14,087 bases of DNA. It comes from JBEKYD01 sp049511335. GTDB lineage: Bacteria; Acidobacteriota; Terriglobia; Bryobacterales; Bryobacteraceae. Below, piece after piece: positions 1-5,255 of this stretch. The stretch lies in the NCBI GenBank assembly GCA_049511335.1, contig JBEKYD010000207.1, positions 1-14,087 on the forward strand, written 5' to 3'. The first letter of the stretch is position 1, and every line of letters begins with the position of its first letter. Under the pieces are notes generated by a model. That model worked only from the letters and a program-made list of their open reading frames with translations, had not been told where the DNA came from and ran no database searches. The position numbers and the translations under genes were made by a program.

Positions 1-114
1 CACGCGCTCGGAGCGCAGTTGGCTGACTTTGGGGCCGCCATTGATCACGGCGGAAACGGTGGCCACCGAAACTCCGGCGAGCCGGGCCACATCGCGCATG
101 GTCACTTTGGTCAT
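1..114 (-). CDS. LacI-family transcriptional regulator, N-terminal fragment
   Basis: Only the first 38 codons are inside the window; the gene continues past base 1. The ATG at 114-112 opens a protein whose residues 7-25 (DVARLAGVSVATVSAVING) form the classic LacI helix-turn-helix, followed by the start of the hinge-side helix (KVSQ). LacI-family proteins bind palindromic operators and respond to sugars or sugar acids through a C-terminal sugar-binding domain, which is not visible here. The gene starts 6 bases after the stop of the upstream epimerase on the same strand, so the two are probably co-transcribed and this regulator probably controls the adjacent sugar-acid genes. The family call is firm; the ligand is unknown. 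Confidence 0.9.
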   Translation of the reverse strand, partial: MTKVTMRDVARLAGVSVATVSAVINGGPKVSQLRSERV

Positions 115-120
115 AGCGGG

Positions 121-957
121 TTAACCTCGCCCGGCCGCCCGCCTCCGCTCAAGCCGCGGCGCCAGGTAAGCAAAAGTCTGGGCGGCTGCGCGGAGGGCAT
201 CGGGTTGGGGAAGAATCTCGGCCGTGAGGAAATCATCATAGCCGATTTCGTCCAGCAATCCGAGGATCTCATCGAACGGCAGATGGCCCCAGCCGGGAGC
301 CCAACGGTTGGAATCGGCGACGTGCACATAGCCCACGCGGCTGCCGGCGCCGCGGAGGGCATCGCCGAAGGAAGCTTCTTCGATGTTCATGTGAAACAAA
401 TCCGGCATCACGAAGACGCAGTCCCGGCCAGCCTGGTGAATGAGATCGAGAGCTTCCTGGCAGGTGTTGATGAAGTTCGATTCGTAGCGGTTTATCGGTT
501 CGATGAGCAGGCGAACCCCGCGTTTGGCGGCGGCGTCGGCACAGCGATGGAGACAAACCAGAGACTGCTGGCGGGCCATGTCCAGCGTTTGTCCGGCGGG
601 AACCGATCCGCGCACCCGCCCGGTATTGACACCGGCGCCCAACTCGCCGGCCAGCTCGATCATGGCGAGAATGCGACCGGTGGCTTGCTCTCGAACCGCC
701 GGATCGGGATTCGTGAAGGACAACCCATCGGTGGCAAAAACCTGGCCGGTGGAAATGCAGGGCACTGCCAGCCCGTGCGCGGAAAGCGCACTTTGCAAAG
801 CGGGGAGATCGACTTCATCGGCGCTGCGCAGCGCCAGCTCGATGCCGTGAAAGCCGATTCCGGCGGCGATCTCGACTGCCCTGGCGAAATCCTCGCGCAG
901 TGTTACGTACGCGCTCGGCGGCGCGCCTCGGGAACCAACCACGATGCCCAATTTCAT
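121..957 (-). CDS. Sugar epimerase/isomerase, IolO-like (xylose isomerase-like TIM barrel)
   Basis: This 278-residue protein belongs to the AP-endonuclease-2/xylose isomerase-like TIM-barrel family. The expected metal ligands are visible: E153 in IEPINRYE, D186 with H189 in MPDLFHMNIEE, H212 in VHVADSNRWAPG, and E247 in FLTAEILPQP. The NRYE, HMNIEE and HVADSNRWAPG strings, plus STGQ near residue 69, resemble 5-keto-L-gluconate epimerase (IolO) more than hydroxypyruvate isomerase, from remembered family motifs rather than a search. The likely reaction is epimerisation or isomerisation of a keto-sugar acid in the cytoplasm. I chose ATG 957 (MKLGIVVGS) because it begins the first barrel strand; an in-frame TTG 21 bases upstream is possible but has no clear ribosome site. 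A LacI-type gene follows 6 bases downstream and a GarR-like reductase is divergent upstream. Hydroxypyruvate isomerase remains an alternative, since hyi sits beside a garR paralogue in enterobacteria. Confidence 0.8.
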   Translation of the reverse strand: MKLGIVVGSRGAPPSAYVTLREDFARAVEIAAGIGFHGIELALRSADEVDLPALQSALSAHGLAVPCISTGQVFATDGLSFTNPDPAVREQATGRILAMIELAGELGAGVNTGRVRGSVPAGQTLDMARQQSLVCLHRCADAAAKRGVRLLIEPINRYESNFINTCQEALDLIHQAGRDCVFVMPDLFHMNIEEASFGDALRGAGSRVGYVHVADSNRWAPGWGHLPFDEILGLLDEIGYDDFLTAEILPQPDALRAAAQTFAYLAPRLERRRAAGRG

Positions 958-1115
958 AATCGACGCTTCGGTTCCCAATTTTAGCGCAAGGCAAACCGCG
1001 CCAGTATTTAACCGTTTCGAGAATGGGCGCGAGCCGGCCCCCCGGGCGCCGGCGAAATTCGCTACTCTACGTGTTCGGCCTGCTGAGGGAAGCGGGCGGG
1101 CAAGGAGAGAATCAC
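958..1115. promoter_or_regulatory. Divergent intergenic region with promoters for the epimerase and garR-like genes
   Basis: The 158 bases between the two divergent starts must hold promoters for both directions. A plausible LacI-type half-site resembling AACCGTTT lies around 1011-1018, but it is not a full palindrome and I cannot assign -35/-10 boxes with confidence. The ribosome site AAGGAGAG at about 1102-1109 sits correctly ahead of the GTG at 1116. Confidence 0.4.
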
Positions 1116-2024
1116 GTGGCGAATATCGGATTTATCGGTCTGGGCATCATGGGAAACGCCATGGCCCGGAATTTATTGAAAGCGGGCCACTCGGTGTTGG
1201 CTTACGACATTGTTCCGGCGCTGGTGGAGCGTGTGGTGGGCTACGGCGCGGCGCGCGGCGAATCGTGCCGGGACGTGGCCGCGCGGACGGAGATCGTGAT
1301 CGCGATGCTGCCGGATGGGCCAGAGGTGGAACAGGCAGTGCTCGGCGCGGCGGGCGTGTTGGAAGGCGCGACGGCGGGCTCGATCCTGGTGGACATGAGC
1401 TCGATCAGCCCGCTGGTGGCACAGAAAGTAGGCACTGCTTGTGCGGCCAAGAAGGTCCAGTTCCTGGACGCTCCGGTGAGCGGTGGGGAACCCAAAGCCA
1501 TCGATGGCACTCTGGCCATCATGGTGGGCGGCGACGAAGCGGTGTTTCAGAAGATGGAGCCGATCCTCAAAACCATGGGGTCGAGCGTGACCCTGACCGG
1601 GGCGGTGGGCGCCGGCAACGTCACTAAGTTGGCCAACCAGATTATGGTGGCGTGCAACATCGCGGCCATGGGCGAGGCGCTGGTGCTGGCGACCCGCGCG
1701 GGTCTCGATCCCGAAGTGGTTTTCAACGCCGTCAAGGGCGGCCTCGCGGGCAGCACGGTACTGAATGCCAAGGCGCCCATGGTGATTGGCCGGAATTTCA
1801 AGCCCGGTTTTCGGATTCGCCTGCACCAGAAAGATCTGCGCAACGCCTTGCTGGCCGCCGAATCGATGAAGGTGGCGCTTCCCCTTACCAGCAGCGTGCA
1901 GCAGATGTTGATGGCGCTGATCAACGACGGCAAAGGCGACCTGGATCACTCCGCCATCGTGAACTTCATCGAGGATATGGCGGGAATTGAAGTGAAACCC
2001 GCGCAGAAAAAAGCCGGGGCGTAG
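1116..2024 (+). CDS. garR: 2-hydroxy-3-oxopropionate (tartronate semialdehyde) reductase, GarR-like
   Basis: This 302-residue enzyme of the beta-hydroxyacid dehydrogenase family reduces tartronate semialdehyde to D-glycerate with NAD(P)H, a late step of glucarate/galactarate or glyoxylate use. Visible are the Rossmann motif GLGIMG (residues 8-13), the family signature LDAPVSGGEPKAIDGT (117-132), the catalytic lysine K171 in GAGNVTKLANQ, and the C-terminal GLAGSTVL, FKPGFRI and LHQKDL strings typical of GarR/GlxR. These favour GarR over 3-hydroxyisobutyrate dehydrogenase. The GTG at 1116 is chosen because AAGGAGAG lies just upstream and residue 2 onward begins the Rossmann fold; an ATG at 1023 would add 31 unrelated residues. 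It is divergent from the IolO-like gene, and its last 59 bases overlap the convergent zinc-ribbon gene. 3-Hydroxyisobutyrate dehydrogenase activity cannot be excluded. Confidence 0.88.
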   Translation: MANIGFIGLGIMGNAMARNLLKAGHSVLAYDIVPALVERVVGYGAARGESCRDVAARTEIVIAMLPDGPEVEQAVLGAAGVLEGATAGSILVDMSSISPLVAQKVGTACAAKKVQFLDAPVSGGEPKAIDGTLAIMVGGDEAVFQKMEPILKTMGSSVTLTGAVGAGNVTKLANQIMVACNIAAMGEALVLATRAGLDPEVVFNAVKGGLAGSTVLNAKAPMVIGRNFKPGFRIRLHQKDLRNALLAAESMKVALPLTSSVQQMLMALINDGKGDLDHSAIVNFIEDMAGIEVKPAQKKAGA

Positions 2025-2424
2025 CGCGGCCGGCGTTCCACCACGCGGCCAGCAAGCGCAACGCTTCTCCACTCTCGGTGCTCTGAATGCCTTGCGCCGC
2101 GGTGGCGAATTGGAGCGCCCCGCCCACGTCTCCGGCGTGGAGCGCCTGTCTAGCGGCCTGACGCAATTGCCAGGCCTTCACCGACAGCCGCATCAGCGGC
2201 TCCAGATCCGCGCCACAACGCGAGCAGATACGCGCGCCGCGAAAACGCGCCTGGCAGACCGGGCATCGGTTTTCGACGCCCGCGCTGCGCGGCCCCGAGG
2301 AAAGAACCGCCCGTGGAGCGGGTTGGACGGTACTGGAAACGGCCTCCGGAAAGCGCCGCAGCAGGGTCGACAGGAATGCCGACGCGGCGCGCAGGAGCGC
2401 TTGCGCCCGAATGGATGGGGTCAA
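1966..2424 (-). CDS. Zinc-ribbon protein at the end of the Hsp70 operon
   Basis: This 152-residue protein is not a family I can name. Near residues 53-69 it has a four-cysteine zinc ribbon, CPVC-x9-CSRC. A helical stretch follows (SVKAWQLRQAARQALHAGDVGGALQFATAAQ) that reads like one TPR-type hairpin, and the tail is short and proline/arginine rich. The start is a TTG at 2424 whose TGA overlap with the Hsp70 stop (TTGA) matches the overlap style of the rest of the operon; GAGGG lies about 9 bases upstream. No ATG in frame is closer than about residue 79, beyond the zinc ribbon, so the TTG is well supported. Its stop lies inside the convergent garR-like gene, giving a 59-base 3' overlap. A zinc ribbon plus helical pair next to Hsp70 suggests a substrate-binding or scaffolding cofactor, perhaps replacing DnaJ's zinc domain; that role is inference. 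Confidence 0.72.
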   Translation of the reverse strand: MTPSIRAQALLRAASAFLSTLLRRFPEAVSSTVQPAPRAVLSSGPRSAGVENRCPVCQARFRGARICSRCGADLEPLMRLSVKAWQLRQAARQALHAGDVGGALQFATAAQGIQSTESGEALRLLAAWWNAGRATPRLFSARVSLQFPPYPR

Positions 2425-4238
2425 TTCTGGCCCTCGACGAAGAACAGCAACTCCTTCAGCGCGGCGGAGGCCTCCTTCAGCGCAGCTTGGTCGCCCGATG
2501 CGATGGCGGTATCGATTTTCTCGTGCAGGTCGATGGCCTCCTCGCGATCCTCGGCATGCATTTTGGCGAGCAGAGTTTGCGAACGCTCGATCAGGCTCTC
2601 GATTTCCGCGTCGCCGCCCGCACGCTCGGGGGCCGGCATCTCGATCACCCGGGCGCCCGCATCCACCACGTCGTCTTCGAGGTCTTCGCTGGTCTCCCAC
2701 TCGCCGTCCAGCATCTCGCCGCGCGATTCGTATAGCTCCTGAATCCGTTTCCGTCCCGCCGCGATCTCCTCGGCGCTCTTGGCGCGCAACGCATTTTCAA
2801 TGCGGATCTGCTTCGATTTGCCGGTCCGCTTCTCCACCGCCGCGACTTCCAGAATGCCGTCCAGGTCGAGGCGCATGCGGCAGAGAATCTCGTTTGCATC
2901 CTCGGTTCGGGTCATTCCTTCAACGCTAAAATCTCCCACCAGGATGTTTTTCAGCGCGTCGTCGTCGTCGCCCTGATATACGTGGATATCCACCTCGGTC
3001 TGATAGGGGTAGCTGGTCACGTATTGTTCGGTGCGGGTCAAAGGCAGCGGCGTATTGCGCCGGATAATGGGCTTGTAACAGTGGGGATAAGGATATCCGC
3101 CGCGGTCGCCAAGGTAGGAGACGCCGAAGGAGTACGGTGAAACATCCACCAGGACGCGGTCCACGGCGCGCCCGGCCAGGCGCGATGCCATCACCCCGGC
3201 GCCCAGCGCCACGGCCAGATCCGGATGCACGTCCTGCCGCGGTTCCAGACCGGTTTTTTCGATGAGCAAGTTCGAGACCAGAGGGGTACGCGTCGAGCCG
3301 CCGACCAGAAGAATCGCGTCCATATCGCCCGGCTTCTTGCCGGAATCCTGCAGCGCTTTGGACACGCTGTCGAGCGTGGACTCCACCAGCGGGCGAATCA
3401 TGGCCTCGTATTCATCGCGCGAAATTTCCATTTCGAGATGCAAGGGCCTGAACAAGCGGGTGACCAGGGCCTCCTCGCGGATCTTGACATACGGTTCGAA
3501 GCTCAGTTTTTTCTTGGCTTCTTCCGCCGCCCACCAAAGCCGCGCCTTGGCCGCCGGGTTTCCCTGGCGGAGGTCGATGCCGTGCTGCTTTTCGAATTCC
3601 GCCGCCAGGCGCTCGGCCAGCAGATCGTCGAAATCGTCGCCGCCGAGGTGGTTGTTGCCGTGACTCGCCAGCACCTCGGTGATCTCTCCCTCTACGGTCA
3701 CGACCGAGACGTCGAAGGTGCCGCCGCCGAGGTCGTAAATGAGCACGGTGTGCCGCGATCCGTCGCCGTAGCCATAGGCCAGGCTGGCCGCCGTGGGCTC
3801 GTTGAGAATGCGCACCACTTCCAGCCCGGCCAGCGCGCCGGCCTCGCGCGTGGCGTTGCGCTGCGCATCCGAAAAGTAGGCCGGAACGGTGATCACAGCT
3901 TTTTGCGGGCGCTCGCCTAGCGCGCGGTTCGCCCATTCGGCGAGCTCGCGCAGAATCAAGGCGGAGATCTCTTCCGGCAGAAAATCTTTGTTGCCCAGCC
4001 GCACCTTTTCCTCGCTGCCCATCTTGCGCTTGATGCTGCGCACGGTGCGTTCGGGATAGAGCGCCTGCTGGTTGCGGGCCGCCTCTCCCACCAGCAGTTC
4101 TCCGGACGCGGAGAATCCCACGCAGGAAGGCAGCATGCGCGTATCTCCCGGCCCGAGCACGCGCACCTGGCCGCCGGTGAAAGCGGCGATTTCCGAATTG
4201 GTCGTCCCCAGATCGATACCGGCAATTAGTTCACTCAT
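2421..4238 (-). CDS. Hsp70 (DnaK-like) molecular chaperone
   Basis: This 605-residue Hsp70 is an ATP-driven chaperone. The nucleotide-binding domain spans about 1-365, with phosphate-1 motif IDLGTTNSE (8-16), NEPTAASLAYGYG (146-158), phosphate-2 motif YDLGGGTFDVSVV (168-180) and adenosine motif ILLVGGSTRTPL (309-320). An interdomain linker like DnaK's (VLVDVSPYSFGV, 362-373) leads into a beta substrate domain and a short helical lid. It diverges from housekeeping DnaK: the substrate domain has an aromatic insert near 376-388 (GDRGGYPYPHCY), an acidic stretch near 511-527, and no DnaK-style C-terminal tail. The ATG at 4238 overlaps the GrpE-like stop by 8 bases; a start at 4298 would add 20 basic residues before the fold. 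This is probably a second, specialised Hsp70 served by the J and GrpE-like partners encoded just upstream. The Hsp70 family is certain; the client is unknown. Confidence 0.95.
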   Translation of the reverse strand: MSELIAGIDLGTTNSEIAAFTGGQVRVLGPGDTRMLPSCVGFSASGELLVGEAARNQQALYPERTVRSIKRKMGSEEKVRLGNKDFLPEEISALILRELAEWANRALGERPQKAVITVPAYFSDAQRNATREAGALAGLEVVRILNEPTAASLAYGYGDGSRHTVLIYDLGGGTFDVSVVTVEGEITEVLASHGNNHLGGDDFDDLLAERLAAEFEKQHGIDLRQGNPAAKARLWWAAEEAKKKLSFEPYVKIREEALVTRLFRPLHLEMEISRDEYEAMIRPLVESTLDSVSKALQDSGKKPGDMDAILLVGGSTRTPLVSNLLIEKTGLEPRQDVHPDLAVALGAGVMASRLAGRAVDRVLVDVSPYSFGVSYLGDRGGYPYPHCYKPIIRRNTPLPLTRTEQYVTSYPYQTEVDIHVYQGDDDDALKNILVGDFSVEGMTRTEDANEILCRMRLDLDGILEVAAVEKRTGKSKQIRIENALRAKSAEEIAAGRKRIQELYESRGEMLDGEWETSEDLEDDVVDAGARVIEMPAPERAGGDAEIESLIERSQTLLAKMHAEDREEAIDLHEKIDTAIASGDQAALKEASAALKELLFFVEGQN

Positions 4239-4971
4239 TTTCTTTTCCCGCCGGCGCACAAGAAACCTTGACCTGCGCCGTTCGAAACACTTCTCCATTC
4301 CACTCGTAACCGCTGCGATAAACCTCGATCACCGTGCCTTCGGGAACATCGCTCGACGCCTCGCGATCGATGGCGTTCATGCGCCGCGGATCGAACGTCT
4401 GCCCCTCACAGGGAATTTCGCGGGCATTGAATTCTTCGAGCGTTTGATCCAGGCGCTCGAGCCCCAACTCGTACCCTTTCTTCAAAGCCGCGAGCGTGCG
4501 GCCGGTGGCATCGTCGGCCGGCCGCGAGAAAATGCGTTGGCGCCAGCCCCGCCGGGCCGATTTCAAGATCTCCGCTTCGCTTGCCCGCACCGATTCCAGG
4601 CCGCGCCCCAGCCGGTCGCGCAGATCGATCAGGACGCCAAGGACTTCCTTGCGGGTGCGACGTTCCGTCTCGCGGCGTTCGGTCTCGCGCAGCAAGTCGC
4701 GCTCGCGTTCGGCCATCCGGTTCGCCTGCGAGCCAAGCGTGTCGTTCAATTCCTTGAAGGACCGGCCTTGCAGTTTGACTTCCTGGGTGAGCGCCGTCAT
4801 GGCCGCCCACAGAGAGTAAGCGGCGCTGGACGCCTGGCCGCCGTTGCCGCCGGCCATGGCCGCCAGAATTTCCGACTCGATCCCGCGCGGCGGCTCCTCG
4901 CCGGCAAGCGCGCCGTCCAGCCATTCCTCAAAGCGGCGCAGGATCATCTCCCGGCTGATTCCCCCGGTCAC
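4231..4971 (-). CDS. GrpE-like nucleotide exchange factor
   Basis: The 246-residue product shows the GrpE plan. A long, charged, coiled-coil-prone helix (about 60-112, RMAERERDLLRETERRETER) is followed by a helical bundle (LIDLRDRLGRGLES), then a C-terminal beta domain at about 193-237 with FDPRRMNAIDRE and DVPEGTVIEVYRSGY, both hallmark GrpE strings. GrpE releases ADP from Hsp70. It is longer at the N-terminus than E. coli GrpE, with an extra helical region before the coiled coil. I chose GTG 4971, which overlaps the upstream J-gene stop as GTGA, the same coupling used elsewhere in the operon. An in-frame GTG at 4995 and an ATG 24 bases downstream of 4971 are alternatives. The stop overlaps the Hsp70 start by 8 bases. 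Partnership with the adjacent Hsp70 is strongly implied by gene order. Confidence 0.82.
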   Translation of the reverse strand: MTGGISREMILRRFEEWLDGALAGEEPPRGIESEILAAMAGGNGGQASSAAYSLWAAMTALTQEVKLQGRSFKELNDTLGSQANRMAERERDLLRETERRETERRTRKEVLGVLIDLRDRLGRGLESVRASEAEILKSARRGWRQRIFSRPADDATGRTLAALKKGYELGLERLDQTLEEFNAREIPCEGQTFDPRRMNAIDREASSDVPEGTVIEVYRSGYEWNGEVFRTAQVKVSCAPAGKENE

Positions 4972-5255
4972 TTTCCTTTCAGTACCTCCAGCCACGGCCG
5001 CGGCCCGGCGAACCGGCGCTGCCGCGTCTTCACGTCGATAACGGAAACAAACGGCGCGAAGGCATCCACGGAGACCAGCCTGTCCCGCATGCGGCGGCGG
5101 GGATCGCGCAGGCTATCGTAGGCATCGCGGATGCGCTCGAACTCCTCCGGCGAACGGTCGGGCGGGTGCTCCTTCACCTTGCGCACGTAAGCGGCGCGGA
5201 TCTCTTCTTCGCCGGCATCCGGGCCGACACCCAGTACTTCTCCGGGACCTATCAT
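4968..5255 (-). CDS. Small J-domain (DnaJ-like) protein with HPPD motif
   Basis: This 95-residue protein is little more than a J-domain, the module that stimulates Hsp70 ATPase. EVLGVGPDAGEEEIRAAYV (6-24) is helix I-II, HPPD at 30-33 occupies the place of the invariant HPD loop, and FERIRDAYDSLRDPRRR (39-55) is helix III-IV. A short tail follows with no G/F region, zinc domain or substrate-binding domain, so client binding would have to come from another protein. The extra proline in the HPD loop is unusual, although the residues around it (KEHPPDRSPEEF) are otherwise a normal J-domain. The ATG at 5255 overlaps the upstream stop by 4 bases (ATGA), with AAGGAAG nearby as ribosome site; the end overlaps the GrpE-like start (GTGA). 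The gene sits between a large helical protein and the GrpE/Hsp70 pair. Confidence 0.88.
   Translation of the reverse strand: MIGPGEVLGVGPDAGEEEIRAAYVRKVKEHPPDRSPEEFERIRDAYDSLRDPRRRMRDRLVSVDAFAPFVSVIDVKTRQRRFAGPRPWLEVLKGK

Noticed and set aside
19..984. Long plus-strand open frame opposite the epimerase gene
   Set aside because: It is the antisense shadow of a gene with clear catalytic motifs; it has no recognisable protein features.
1173..2072. Long minus-strand open frame opposite the garR-like gene
   Set aside because: Shadow frame, rich in His/Arg, created by codon bias of the GarR-like gene.
2425..2700. N-terminal extension of the zinc-ribbon frame into the Hsp70 gene
   Set aside because: The added residues are Arg/Gly-rich shadow of Hsp70 coding sequence; the TTG at 2424 with a TTGA overlap is the better start.
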